Shown one piece after another: positions 50,488 through 57,962 of a stretch of 57,962 nt of DNA (positions are counted from its first letter, which is position 1; the number at the start of each line of letters is the position of its first letter). Source of the stretch: Thermoleophilia bacterium (GTDB taxonomy: Bacteria > Actinomycetota > Thermoleophilia > Gaiellales > JAICJC01). The position numbers and the translations under genes were made by a program. Location of the stretch: the NCBI GenBank assembly GCA_025928435.1, contig JAICJM010000003.1, positions 1 to 57,962 on the forward strand, written 5' to 3'. The notes under the pieces were generated by a model. That model did no database searches, had not been told where the DNA came from, and saw only the letters and a list, made by a program, of their open reading frames with translations.

Positions 50488-51006
50488 ATGAGACCGCAAC
50501 ACGTTTCCGTCTTCGGGGTCGCAGCGATGGCCCTGATCGTGGCCGCCACGGGCGCGGTGACGCGCCTGGCCGAGGTGGGGCTTGCCTCGGCCGTGCACCT
50601 GACCACAGCCGCCGGCGGCGGCTACCTCACACCGGACGACCTGATCGCCGCGGACACACGCCACATCGCCTTCGGGCTGCTGCGGCTGCTGCTCCCCGGG
50701 CTGCTGATCCAGGCGCTCCTGATCAAGCTCGCGGTCGGGTCCCGTCCCGGCCTCCGGATCTCGTACTTCACGACCGCGGCGGTGCTCGGCACGTTCGCCG
50801 TCGGGTCGCTCGGGCTGGCCTCCGCCGTCGGCCAGGCGTTCGCGGACAACCGCGCGCTGCACGAGCTGACGCCGCTGTCGCCGACAGCGATCTACCTGGC
50901 CGTGGCCATCTCGGCCATCACGATCGTCCTCGAGGCGTTCGTGCTCCAGGGCCTGGTCGAGCAGCCCATCGGGCGCTACCCGCTGCTGCTCCGCCGGGCG
51001 TCGTAG
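50488..51006 (+). CDS. Four-helix membrane protein, function unknown
   Basis: A 172-residue protein with about four hydrophobic segments (VFGVAAMALIVAATGAV, LLRLLLPGLLIQALLIKL, YFTTAAVLGTFAVGSLGLAS, AIYLAVAISAITIVLEAFVL). I do not recognise a family. Spacing of helices and a conserved-looking RLAEVGLAS and TRHIAFG loop could be a small haem or quinone membrane protein, but no His pair across helices is convincing. A strong hairpin follows directly, so it is probably monocistronic. Confidence 0.7.
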   Translation: MRPQHVSVFGVAAMALIVAATGAVTRLAEVGLASAVHLTTAAGGGYLTPDDLIAADTRHIAFGLLRLLLPGLLIQALLIKLAVGSRPGLRISYFTTAAVLGTFAVGSLGLASAVGQAFADNRALHELTPLSPTAIYLAVAISAITIVLEAFVLQGLVEQPIGRYPLLLRRAS

Positions 51007-51055
51007 TCACCGGGCGCGGGGGCGGGCGGCGCGACGAGCGCCGCCCGCCGGTGAC
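51006..51055. terminator. Strong GC hairpin, probable terminator
   Basis: GGCGGGCGGCGC (51021-51032) pairs with GCGCCGCCCGCC (51038-51049) over 12 bases around a GACGA loop. An outer GTCACC/GGTGAC pair (51006-51011 and 51050-51055) extends it. It begins at the last base of the preceding stop codon. There is no T-tract, as is common in high-GC actinobacteria. Confidence 0.6.
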
Positions 51056-51064
51056 GCGGGCGGC

Positions 51065-51093
51065 TTGCGGCAGGGGCGACAAGCCGATATCGT
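51065..51093 (+). promoter_or_regulatory. Candidate promoter of the 455-residue membrane protein gene
   Basis: TTGCGG (51065-51070), 17 bases, TATCGT (51088-51093). A direct repeat follows immediately. Confidence 0.35.
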
Positions 51094-51094
51094 G

Positions 51095-51110
51095 ACGATC
51101 AGTACGATCA
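51095..51110 (+). repeat. Direct repeat ACGATCA x2 downstream of promoter
   Basis: ACGATCA occurs at 51095-51101 and 51104-51110, two bases apart, at the likely transcription start. A nine-base period suggests a possible regulator site, though AT content is the only other support. Confidence 0.35.
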
Positions 51111-51138
51111 GGTCGGACCTCGGGCAGTGAGGTGACGG

Positions 51139-52506
51139 GTGGCGACGGATCTCGATACTCGGCGGGCCGAGGGGCGCATCGGCTCACCCGAAGTGGTGCT
51201 CGCACCGGCGCATGGGCCGGCGGCCGAGGTCGCCGAGCGCCGCGTCCCCGCCGATGGGCTGCGCGCCTCGGCGGTGCTGACGGCCGCGTTCCTGCCCGGC
51301 CTGGCGGCGACCTTCAGCGTCGCGCTCTACATCGCCCAGGAGCAGTGGGTCGGCTGGCTGAACGACGGCGGGCCGCGTGCCTACCTGGTCGGGTCGGCCG
51401 TGGGTGTGATCGCCTGGGCCCTGCTGACCGTCGCGGCCCGCGGCATCGCCACACCGGCCGGCGGCAATCCGTCGGCCTACGGGCAGCTGTGCGAGATGGT
51501 GGATGACATGGAGGCCACCCACCGCGCGGTTGCCGACGAGGCCGTGAACGCATCCGCGCGCGCGGCGCTCGCGGTCGCCGACGAGCACCTGCGCTACATG
51601 CGGTCATGCCTGCGGGGCGACCGGCTGCCGGGGCAGGCGTGGGCGTTCGGCAGCGGCTACATCGGCCTGTGGCGGCGCGCCCACCGGGTCGAGGAGGCGC
51701 TCATGATGGTTCGACCCCGGCCGACGGTGATCGGTGCGGCGGTGCACGACATGCTCCGCCTGACCGGTTCGACCATCCCCAAGCGCGAGCGGCTGCTGTC
51801 CGAGATCGTCGAGGCGATGACCGCGATTGACCCGAAGGCGACCGCGACCTACCTGGGAACGGAACAGTCGCGCGTGCGCGGGCGCGCGCCCGCGCGAGGC
51901 TCCGAGCTCGGGCCGCGATCCGTTCTCGTGGCGGTGCGGCGCTCGATCAACGACTTCCGCGACCAGCGCCGGGCCGGCCTCGTGCGCGCCCGCAACCACC
52001 TGCTCGCGACCATGGCGGCGACGGGCCTCGTCACCTACGTCTTCCTCGGCATCGCCTTCCTCATGCAGGCGCAGGTGAGCGCGATCGTCGCCTTCTCGGC
52101 CTTCTTCCTCACCGGCGCGGTGGTCGGCCTCTTCCGCCAGCTGCAGGCGGCATCGACCCGCTACGCCGTGGCCGAGGACGACTTCGGCCTCTCCTACGCC
52201 CGGCTCCTGCACGCGCCGCTGTTCTCGGGCCTTGCCGCGGTGGCCGGCGTCATGCTGACGGCGCTCGCGTCGCAGCTGATGCTCGCCAACGGCACCACCG
52301 GCGCGACCAGCGGCGTCACCATCCCCAGCCTCGACCAGGTCTTCAGCCTCTCGACGAACCAGGGCGGGCTCGTCTTCGCGGCCATGTTCGGGCTCGTGCC
52401 GAACCTGTTCATCGCCCGGCTGCAGCTGCGGGCCGAGTCGTACAAGGACGACCTGCGAAGCTCCGAGTCGGCCGAGCACGCCGGCACGGACACCGAGTCC
52501 GTCTGA
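51139..52506 (+). CDS. Membrane protein, function unknown
   Basis: A 455-residue protein with GTG start. An N-terminal cytoplasmic stretch of about 45 residues precedes two helices (ASAVLTAAFLPGLAATFSVAL and AYLVGSAVGVIAWALLTVAA). A soluble helical segment (about 115-275) with a CLRGDRLPGQAWAFGSGYIG block follows, then three or four helices (ATMAATGLVTYVFLGIAFLMQ, SAIVAFSAFFLTGAVVGLFR, LFSGLAAVAGVMLTALASQL, GGLVFAAMFGLVPNLFIARL). I recognise no family. It could be a channel or sensor; the long cytoplasmic loop suggests a signalling or scaffolding role. Confidence 0.7.
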   Translation: MATDLDTRRAEGRIGSPEVVLAPAHGPAAEVAERRVPADGLRASAVLTAAFLPGLAATFSVALYIAQEQWVGWLNDGGPRAYLVGSAVGVIAWALLTVAARGIATPAGGNPSAYGQLCEMVDDMEATHRAVADEAVNASARAALAVADEHLRYMRSCLRGDRLPGQAWAFGSGYIGLWRRAHRVEEALMMVRPRPTVIGAAVHDMLRLTGSTIPKRERLLSEIVEAMTAIDPKATATYLGTEQSRVRGRAPARGSELGPRSVLVAVRRSINDFRDQRRAGLVRARNHLLATMAATGLVTYVFLGIAFLMQAQVSAIVAFSAFFLTGAVVGLFRQLQAASTRYAVAEDDFGLSYARLLHAPLFSGLAAVAGVMLTALASQLMLANGTTGATSGVTIPSLDQVFSLSTNQGGLVFAAMFGLVPNLFIARLQLRAESYKDDLRSSESAEHAGTDTESV

Positions 52507-52579
52507 TCCGTAGTTTTCACGGGGCCGGATCCGTAGCCGCCCGGCTGCGCCGTTCTCCACGACCGCCTACCGTCGGCGC

Positions 52580-53371
52580 ATGTCGAGCGACCGAGCACCG
52601 GACGAGGGGATCGGCGCGTTCGTCTTCGCCCTGATCGCGCTCGTGCTCGTCATCGCCGGTGTCGCGGTCGCCGCCTGGGTCGGCGGCCGAGCGAGCGCCA
52701 CCTCCCGCTCGACGACGGCCTTCCGCACGCTCCCGTCCGGTGCGGCGACGCTGGCGCCGTCGACGGTGAGCGCCCGGATCGCCGCCGGGGCGCATGACTA
52801 CGTCGGGTTCGGCTGCGCCCAGTGCCACGGCATCGGCGGCGTCGGCGGCGTCTCGCCCGACGTCCCGGCGCTCGACCGCCTGGGCTCCGCCTTCACGGTC
52901 GGGCAGCTCACGCAGATCATCAACCACGGCCTCGGCGAGAGCACGAATCCGACCAAGCCGTACATGCCCGTCTGGCACGGGATCGTGTCGCCGCGCCAGA
53001 TCACCGAGCTGGCGGCATACATCCGCGCGGGCCTCCCGGCCGTGCCTGGGGCGACCCCGCCTTCGGTGCCCACCGACCAGGGGCTCGCCGTCGAGGGGTC
53101 GGTGCTCTATGCCCGCGACGGGTGCATCAACTGCCACGGCCCCAACGGGCTCGGAGGCGTGCCCAACCCGCAGTCCCCCGACCGGACGATCCCGCCGCTC
53201 TCCGGCGCCGACTTCCGGCACGAGTTCGACACGCCCGCCAAGATCGCCGACGTGATCCGGTCGGGCAGCGTCATCGGCCGGGCCCCGATCGTGAGCATGC
53301 CTCACTGGGGCGGGATCCTGCCGCGGCGGGACGTGGACGCGCTGATCGCGTACCTGGCGACGCTGCAGTAG
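52580..53371 (+). CDS. Membrane-anchored dihaem cytochrome c
   Basis: A 263-residue protein with one N-terminal membrane helix (GAFVFALIALVLVIAGVAVAAW). Two c-type haem sites are present: CAQCH (Cys79-His83) and CINCH (Cys182-His186). Likely axial Met ligands are in KPYMPVWHG and VSMPHWGG. The two domains look like tandem cytochrome c modules. It carries electrons on the outer membrane face, probably to an oxidase or from a dehydrogenase encoded elsewhere. It is followed by a decayed peroxidase-like remnant. Confidence 0.9.
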   Translation: MSSDRAPDEGIGAFVFALIALVLVIAGVAVAAWVGGRASATSRSTTAFRTLPSGAATLAPSTVSARIAAGAHDYVGFGCAQCHGIGGVGGVSPDVPALDRLGSAFTVGQLTQIINHGLGESTNPTKPYMPVWHGIVSPRQITELAAYIRAGLPAVPGATPPSVPTDQGLAVEGSVLYARDGCINCHGPNGLGGVPNPQSPDRTIPPLSGADFRHEFDTPAKIADVIRSGSVIGRAPIVSMPHWGGILPRRDVDALIAYLATLQ

Positions 53372-53402
53372 GTGCCGTCTCGGCCGCGCCGGCACCGACG
53401 GC

Positions 53403-53568
53403 AGGGATCACCGAGGGCTCGCTGCTCGTGCGTACAGGTTCTCCTGGCGCAGGATGTTGCGCAAGGCCGATCAGCGTCGTCAGGCCGAGCGGCAGCGACA
53501 GCCGGTCCCATCCGACCCAGCACGACGGCGCCCGCGAGGAGCCCCGTGCGAAGCAGCTTGCCTGGCAT
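53403..53568 (-). pseudogene. Frameshifted remnant, N-terminus of a haem-peroxidase-like gene
   Basis: From an ATG at 53568 with AGGGGG upstream the minus strand reads MPGKLLRTGLLAGAVV, then after a one-base shift VGWDRLSLPLGLTTLIG, then after another LRNILRQENLYARAASPR and a stop. Joined, these make one continuous protein start resembling, from memory, the N-terminus of bacterial animal-type haem peroxidases (GWDRLP-PL...LR-ENLYD). No catalytic region follows. The surrounding 53372-53652 stretch holds no other gene I can support. Confidence 0.5.
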
Positions 53569-53652
53569 CGTCTACCCCCTGTGCCGTCGCGTGCAGGCGT
53601 CCGAGACTGCCCGGCCCTCCTACAACGGCGGCATCCGCCCGTGGGGTTGCGG

Positions 53653-54144
53653 CTAGCGCAGGAACTGCCAGACGACCAGGGCGGCGAGGTAGATGCTTGC
53701 GTACGCCACCACGACCCCTTGCACGACGAGCGCCGAGAGCTCGCGGACGGTGAAGTGGGTCGTGCGCAGCCAGGCGATCTTCACGATCTCGCCGGTCAGC
53801 ATGAGGAGGCAGAAGAGCGACACGAGCCCGCCCGGCCCCGGCACCGCGAGCAGCGCGTAGAGCATGCCGAGGTGGGCGGCGTTGTTGAAGCCGACGAAGC
53901 CGACGGCGATCAGCTCGCGCTCGACCAGCCGGTCGCCGACGGCGGCCAGGAGGCCGAGCTCGGCCACGCCGAGGAGCGCGAGCTCGGCGATGTGGATCCC
54001 GTCGGGAGAGTGCGGCGACCGCCCGAGCGCCTGGACGAAGGCGCTGTAGGCGATGAGAAAGGCCACTGCCTTGATCGCCGTCTCGGCCCAGGCGAGCGGC
54101 TCGTAGGTGCCGACATGCCATGTGCGTTCGGGCGTCGCCGCCAT
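53653..54144 (-). CDS. Small polytopic membrane protein
   Basis: A 163-residue protein with about four helices (IKAVAFLIAYSAFVQAL, HIAELALLGVAELGLLAAVG, LVSLFCLLMLTGEIVKIAW, ELSALVVQGVVVAYASIYLAAL). It lacks a motif I recognise. It lies directly upstream of the peroxidase-like remnant in the same direction, so it may once have belonged to that transcription unit. Divergent from glucokinase. Confidence 0.7.
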   Translation of the reverse strand: MAATPERTWHVGTYEPLAWAETAIKAVAFLIAYSAFVQALGRSPHSPDGIHIAELALLGVAELGLLAAVGDRLVERELIAVGFVGFNNAAHLGMLYALLAVPGPGGLVSLFCLLMLTGEIVKIAWLRTTHFTVRELSALVVQGVVVAYASIYLAALVVWQFLR

Positions 54145-54177
54145 GGCCCGCGACTTTAACGGCTAGGTTGCGGCGCG

Positions 54178-55140
54178 ATGGACATCGCCGGCGACATCGG
54201 CGGCACGCACACCCGCCTCGCCCTCTTCGACTCGAAGGCGGACGGCCCGGCCGCCCTCGAGGTGTACCCGAGCCGCGAGCACGACGGGCTCGAGTCGATG
54301 ATCCACGCCTTCCTCGCAACCCATCCGGCGGCGGTCGAGCGGGCCTGCTTCGGTGTCGCCGGCCCGGTGCAGAACGGGCACGTGAAGACGACCAACCTGG
54401 CCTGGCCGGTCGACGCGCGCAGCGTCGCCGGGGTGTTGGGGATCGACCACGTCGGGCTCGTGAACGACCTGTACGCGAACGCCTACGGGATCGCCGACCT
54501 GGGGCCGGGCGACATCGCCACCCTGCGCGAGGGCGACCCGTCCATGGGCGGCAACGCGGCCGTGATCTCGGCGGGCACGGGGCTGGGTGAGGCGGGCCTG
54601 TTCTGGGACAAGCGCCGCTACCACGTGTTCGCGAGCGAGGGCGGCCACACCGACTTCGCCCCCCGCGACGACGACGAGTTCGCGCTGCGCGCCCACCTGG
54701 CCCGCAACCACGCACACGTGAGCTACGAGCGGGTGTGCTCGGGGATGGGGCTCGTCGCCATCCACGCCTTCCTGACCGACCGCGACGGCGCCGGCGTGCG
54801 CCGCACGGACGCCTCGGCGATCGCGAAGGCCGCGCTCGACGGCAGCGACCCCGTGTGCGTTCGCGCGCTCGACATGATGGTGCGGATCTACGGCGCCGAG
54901 GCGGGGAACCTGGCCCTGAAGCTGCTCGCAACCGGTGGCATCTACGTCGGTGGCGGCATCGCCCCGCGAATCCTGCCCAGGCTGCGGGACGGGGGGTTCC
55001 TCGAGGCCCTCGACGCGAAGGGGCGGTTCGCGGGGCTGCTCTCGCGCATCCCGGTGCACGTGATCCTGAACGACCGCACGGCGCTGCTCGGCGCGGCCCG
55101 GCTCGCCCGTGGGGACGAGCCGGGACTGCACCACGGCTGA
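54178..55140 (+). CDS. glk: Glucokinase (Glk family)
   Basis: A 320-residue hexokinase-fold protein. Phosphate-1 loop DIGGTHTR (6-13), sugar-site ND in HVGLVNDLYANAYG, phosphate-2 ISAGTGLGEAG, EGGHTDFAPRDDDE with catalytic and sugar-binding residues, and the adenosine region GGIYVGGGIAPRIL. It matches the bacterial Glk family rather than ROK kinases, since the ROK cysteine motif is absent. It phosphorylates glucose with ATP in the cytoplasm. Confidence 0.88.
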   Translation: MDIAGDIGGTHTRLALFDSKADGPAALEVYPSREHDGLESMIHAFLATHPAAVERACFGVAGPVQNGHVKTTNLAWPVDARSVAGVLGIDHVGLVNDLYANAYGIADLGPGDIATLREGDPSMGGNAAVISAGTGLGEAGLFWDKRRYHVFASEGGHTDFAPRDDDEFALRAHLARNHAHVSYERVCSGMGLVAIHAFLTDRDGAGVRRTDASAIAKAALDGSDPVCVRALDMMVRIYGAEAGNLALKLLATGGIYVGGGIAPRILPRLRDGGFLEALDAKGRFAGLLSRIPVHVILNDRTALLGAARLARGDEPGLHHG

Positions 55141-55147
55141 GGCTCCG

Positions 55148-55936
55148 CTACCCGAGCTGGGCCAGGTCGGCCTCGAGTTGCTTCATGTCGAAGCCCTGCG
55201 GGTTCTTCCCGTTCACGTCGAGGAAGTCCGGGTTCACGATCGCCCAGGCCTCGTCGACGTAGTGCGACACGAACCGCTGGCCCATCGGCTGGACTCGCCC
55301 CCAGGTGACGCACTCGACGTGCTTTCGGTGGGCCACGATCGGGACGTAGTGGCCGCCGGCGTTGGGCGAGTCGGGGACGTAGCTCCACATCTTGTGCTCG
55401 CCGAACTCGTCCTCGGCCGACTTCGGCACCTGGATGCCGACGCCGACCGCGCCGAACAGGTAGGCCGCCTCGGCCACCTCGGAGAAGTCCCCGGCCTTGA
55501 TCCTGTCGACGTCGAGCGCCAGGTAGGCGCCGATCTTGTGGCGGGTGCCGGCGGCGTCGACGATGCCCGTCGAGCGGCGGTACCCGAGGGCGGAGCGGAC
55601 GTTCGTGCCGCGGTCCGTCGGGTTGCTCCCCGGGGGCCCGGCGTTCTCGTCGAACCCGGTGGCGGCGGAGTAGTCGGACAGGACGCCGTCGTCGTCGAAC
55701 GACGCGGGCCGGCCGGCGACCGTGCTCGTCAGCAGGTGCTCGTGGGCGGCCCCGGCCCACACGCAGTCGCCCCACTGGTCGTTGCCGAGCATGCCCCAGC
55801 CGCCCTGCGGGACGACGTTGTCGTAGCCCCAGTTGTCCGGGGGCGCCGGGAGCGGCTCGGCCGTGCGATAGCGGGCGAACTTGAGGTCGCGGTCGTCGCG
55901 GGTCGGGTCGGCCTTTCCGTACCGGAAGGTGGTCAT
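55148..55936 (-). CDS. Papain-like (C1-type) cysteine peptidase-like protein
   Basis: A 262-residue protein with AAGGAGG before the ATG. Candidate nucleophile Cys58 in QWGDCVWAGAAHEH, His in GGHYVPIVAH and a downstream AWAIVNPDFL that may hold the third residue make a plausible C1-like order. There is no signal peptide or propeptide. It could instead be an inactive or structural relative. Neighbours give no direct clue. Confidence 0.65.
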   Translation of the reverse strand: MTTFRYGKADPTRDDRDLKFARYRTAEPLPAPPDNWGYDNVVPQGGWGMLGNDQWGDCVWAGAAHEHLLTSTVAGRPASFDDDGVLSDYSAATGFDENAGPPGSNPTDRGTNVRSALGYRRSTGIVDAAGTRHKIGAYLALDVDRIKAGDFSEVAEAAYLFGAVGVGIQVPKSAEDEFGEHKMWSYVPDSPNAGGHYVPIVAHRKHVECVTWGRVQPMGQRFVSHYVDEAWAIVNPDFLDVNGKNPQGFDMKQLEADLAQLG

Positions 55937-56084
55937 GCGCTGCCTCCTTCGTGCTGGCAGGGACCGGCCCGCATGCGCCCCGGCCCATCGGGCGCGATCC
56001 CGTATGTGACGGACGAGTCTATCGCTCCCAGGACGGCCGCGGAGGGCGGCGTCTTCCACCCCCGGATACGCTCCGTCGGGCCCG
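55937..56084. other. Intergenic gap, no gene seen
   Basis: This 148-base stretch separates the papain-like gene from a short plus-strand gene. I see no convincing promoter or hairpin in it. Confidence 0.5.
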
Positions 56085-56264
56085 ATGTACACGCCCGCCC
56101 AGCACGGCGCGGCGATCGCGAGCTCGTCCCTGGCGGGCGCTGCCCCGGCCTCGAACGGCGACGGCTGGGTCACGCTCGTCCAGGCGGGACTGAGCCTCGC
56201 GATCGTGCTCGCGCTCGCGATCCTCTGGTGGAGGACGCTCCGCCCGCCGCGAGCGCGGCTATAG
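56085..56264 (+). CDS. 59-residue single-helix membrane protein
   Basis: An ATG frame of 60 codons encodes an Ala/Ser-rich N-terminus (MYTPAQHGAAIASSSL) and one strong membrane helix (VQAGLSLAIVLALAILWW) followed by basic RTLRPPRARL, a typical inside-positive anchor. No ribosome site is strong. Its last six bases overlap the end of the convergent GntR gene. Probably real but unproven. Confidence 0.45.
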   Translation: MYTPAQHGAAIASSSLAGAAPASNGDGWVTLVQAGLSLAIVLALAILWWRTLRPPRARL

Positions 56265-56873
56265 AGCCGCCCGCATCTGGCGGGCAAACGAGAGCACGTG
56301 CTCGAGTGCGACCCGCCGGGCGGCCTCGGGGCCGCCGTTCGCGATCGCCTGCAGCAGCGCCCGGTGCTCGCCGACCGGGTCGCGCATCGGCGGCAGCCGG
56401 TCGAAGGTCACGTACCAGATCCGGATCGACATGTTCAGGTAGCGGTCGAGGTCGCGGGCCAGGTAGGGGTTGCGCGAGCAGCGGTGCACGAACCGGTGCA
56501 CGCGCGCGTCGAGCTCGATCAGCGCCGTCTGGCTCGTCGGCTCGTCGGCGAGCTCCGCCAGCAGCCCCTCGATCTCCGAGCGGTCGCCGTCGTCGGCCAG
56601 GCGGGCGGCGCGCTCCGCGGCGTGCGGCTCGAGCTGCGCGCGCACGTCGGAGATGTCCGAGAGGCTCGTGATGTTCACGCTGGAGGCGAACGTCCCCCGG
56701 CGCGGGTAGACGACGATCAGGCCCTCGAGCGCCAGCCGTCGCAGCGCCTCGCGCACCGGCGTGCGGCCCATCCCCAGGTCGCGGCTGAGCGCGTCCTCGT
56801 CGATCGCCGCCTCGGGCGGGATGGCGAGCGTGATCAGCCTGTCGCGCAGCGCCGCGTAGGCGCGCTCCGACAG
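56259..56873 (-). CDS. GntR/FadR-family regulator with no ordinary start codon
   Basis: The winged helix and FCD domain are clear: LLSERAYAALRDRLITLAIP, then DALSRDLGMGRTPVREALRR, YPRRGTFASSV and HRFVHRCSRNPYLARDLD. The first ATG of the frame (56771) cuts off half the DNA-binding domain. Upstream the frame stays open to a TAG at 56948 with no ATG, GTG or TTG; CTG at 56873 is the only rational start and is used here. Either a rare start, a sequencing error or a damaged gene. Divergent from a flavoprotein gene, with a perfect palindrome in between. Confidence 0.7.
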   Translation of the reverse strand: MSERAYAALRDRLITLAIPPEAAIDEDALSRDLGMGRTPVREALRRLALEGLIVVYPRRGTFASSVNITSLSDISDVRAQLEPHAAERAARLADDGDRSEIEGLLAELADEPTSQTALIELDARVHRFVHRCSRNPYLARDLDRYLNMSIRIWYVTFDRLPPMRDPVGEHRALLQAIANGGPEAARRVALEHVLSFARQMRAAL

Positions 56874-56910
56874 GAGGCCGGCGTCATCTGCGGGCCTTCC
56901 CGGAGGTGGT

Positions 56911-56941
56911 TTGCGTGCGGTCGTCGGCTCTGATATATCAG
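56911..56941 (+). promoter_or_regulatory. Promoter with overlapping palindromic operator
   Basis: TTGCGT (56911-56916), 17 bases, TATATC (56934-56939). CTGATATATCAG (56930-56941) is a perfect 12-base palindrome covering the -10 box, typical of GntR/FadR repressor sites. It points to the flavoprotein gene at 57010; the divergent GntR gene's coding frame also runs into it. Confidence 0.6.
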
Positions 56942-57009
56942 TTGTCTACCAGAGCGGGGGGACGCGGGCAAGTCCGCCCTCACGTGGACGACGAAAGGGA
57001 ACGAACGCG

Positions 57010-57962
57010 ATGAGCACGCTACCGGGACGAGCCCGCGCCGTGGTGATCGGGGCCGGCATCGTCGGCAACAGCGTCGCCTACCACCTCCACCAGCAGGGAT
57101 GGAGCGACCTCGTGCTGATCGACAAGGGCCCGTTCCCCAACCCCGGCGGCTCGACCGGCCACGCCTCGAACTTCATCTTCCCCGTCGACCATTCCAAGGA
57201 GATGACGGCGCTCACCGCCGACAGCGTGCGCCAGTACAAGGAACTCGAGGTGTTCACGCAGAGCGGCGGGATCGAGGTCGCCCGCACCGAGGAGCGCATG
57301 CAGGAGCTGCGCCGGCGGATGTCGTCGGCGCTGTCATGGGGCGTCGGCGGCGTGTCGCTCGTGACGCCGGCGCAGATCAAGGAGATGGTGCCGTTCGTCG
57401 ACGAGTCGATCATCGTCGGCGGCTTCTACACCGAGGGCGTCGGCGTGGTCGACTCGCTGCGCGCCGGCACGCTCATGCGCGAGCGGGCCCAGGCCGCGGG
57501 CGCGCTCACGGCCCTCGCGAACACCGAGGTGCTCGGCATCGACGTCGAAGGCGGCCGCGTCCAGCGCGTGCACACGACCCGGGGCGAGATCGAGGCCGAG
57601 ATCGTCGTGATCGCCTGCGGCGTGTGGAGCCCGAAGATCGCGCGGATGGCCGGCGCGTCGATCCCGCTCACCCCGGCCGTGCACCAGATGATCGACGTCG
57701 GCCCGGTGCCGCGCTTCGCGGACGCGAAGGCGCACATCGAGTACCCGATCGTGCGTGACATGGACACGAACATGTACGAGCGCCAGGACGGCGCGGGCCT
57801 CGAGATCGGCTCCTACGCCCACCGCCCGATCCTGCACGACCCGGAGGAGATCCCCTCCGTCGAGGAGGCGCCGCTCTCGCCCACCGAATTCCCGTTCACC
57901 CAGGCCGACTTCGAGCAGCAGATGGAGCACGCGCTCGAGCTCTGCCCGGAGATCGTCGGCGA
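57010..57962 (+). CDS. Dimethylglycine/sarcosine dehydrogenase-like flavoprotein, 3' truncated
   Basis: The first 317 residues are visible; the frame runs off the right edge. AAAGGGA precedes the ATG. The FAD loop GAGIVG (14-19) and the block PGGSTGHASN, with His51 at the covalent-FAD position of dimethylglycine dehydrogenase, place it in the DAO family with the folate-linked GcvT-type enzymes. Family members oxidise N-methyl groups of glycine derivatives. The expected C-terminal GcvT-like domain is outside the window. Likely controlled by the GntR gene next to it. Confidence 0.85.
   Translation, partial: MSTLPGRARAVVIGAGIVGNSVAYHLHQQGWSDLVLIDKGPFPNPGGSTGHASNFIFPVDHSKEMTALTADSVRQYKELEVFTQSGGIEVARTEERMQELRRRMSSALSWGVGGVSLVTPAQIKEMVPFVDESIIVGGFYTEGVGVVDSLRAGTLMRERAQAAGALTALANTEVLGIDVEGGRVQRVHTTRGEIEAEIVVIACGVWSPKIARMAGASIPLTPAVHQMIDVGPVPRFADAKAHIEYPIVRDMDTNMYERQDGAGLEIGSYAHRPILHDPEEIPSVEEAPLSPTEFPFTQADFEQQMEHALELCPEIVG

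Noticed and set aside
53302..53568. An intact 88-residue gene on the minus strand
   Set aside because: The frame loses protein-like character after about 16 codons, and better protein sequence continues in the other two frames, so it is read as a frameshifted remnant.
1..57962. CRISPR arrays, tRNA or rRNA genes, insertion sequences
   Set aside because: No regularly spaced repeats, cloverleaf-like sequences, rRNA blocks or transposase motifs were seen by eye; a dedicated scan was not possible.

Overview
The window is very GC-rich, densely coded and almost free of intergenic space, with many four-base ATGA/GTGA start-stop overlaps and frequent GTG starts. With the protein styles present (PASTA and propeller Ser/Thr signalling proteins, many SDR and MalK-type ABC genes) this suggests a deep-branching soil actinobacterium, perhaps Thermoleophilia (Gaiellales/Solirubrobacterales). 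That placement is an inference. I saw no tRNA, rRNA, CRISPR array, insertion sequence or replication origin.

Region 1 (1 to about 14.4 kb) is the distal part of an extracellular contractile injection system (phage-tail-like, eCIS). It holds a spike protein cut by the window edge, a gp25 baseplate wedge, a large baseplate J protein and a gpI-like tail protein. These run into three unusual genes in the same translationally coupled operon: a zinc-ribbon/Ig/transmembrane/PASTA/propeller protein; a zinc-ribbon/FHA/PqqD-like/M50 intramembrane metalloprotease; and an NlpC/P60 plus lytic-transglycosylase-like wall hydrolase whose N-terminus resembles a RiPP leader. On the opposite strand a PAAR-like tip gene is followed by a transmembrane Ser/Thr kinase with a propeller-like outer domain. 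A LuxR-type response regulator, a Tat-signal-like small protein and a calcineurin-like phosphoesterase follow. This pairing of an injection machine with kinase, FHA, PASTA and intramembrane-protease parts is the best candidate here for an undescribed system.

Region 2 (14.4 to 47.4 kb) is a large carbohydrate or organic-acid catabolic island. Three regulators each sit next to a recognisable operator. A LacI protein lies beside an SDR/epimerase-like/lyase/ABC-importer operon with two related operator sequences. An IclR protein heads an eight-gene operon (SDR, M24, VOC, two-subunit thiamine-dependent dehydrogenase E1, enolase-superfamily enzyme, MalK-type ATPase). A GntR/FCD protein lies in an operon of SDR, M24, VOC, D-2-hydroxyacid dehydrogenase and muconolactone-isomerase-like genes. 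Three promoters in that half share one element, TTGACR-N10-TATAGCG. M24+VOC, epimerase-like+SDR and ABC importers occur in duplicate, so the halves look like paralogous pathways. The substrate cannot be named from sequence alone.

Region 3 (47.4 to 58 kb) is mixed housekeeping: an MFS exporter, a tandem HD-GYP protein, a VOC protein, two unrecognised membrane proteins, a membrane-anchored dihaem cytochrome c, a three-frame remnant that looks like the start of a haem-peroxidase gene, a four-helix membrane protein, glucokinase, a papain-like protein, a 59-residue membrane protein, a GntR regulator without a normal start codon, and a dimethylglycine-dehydrogenase-like flavoprotein cut by the right edge.
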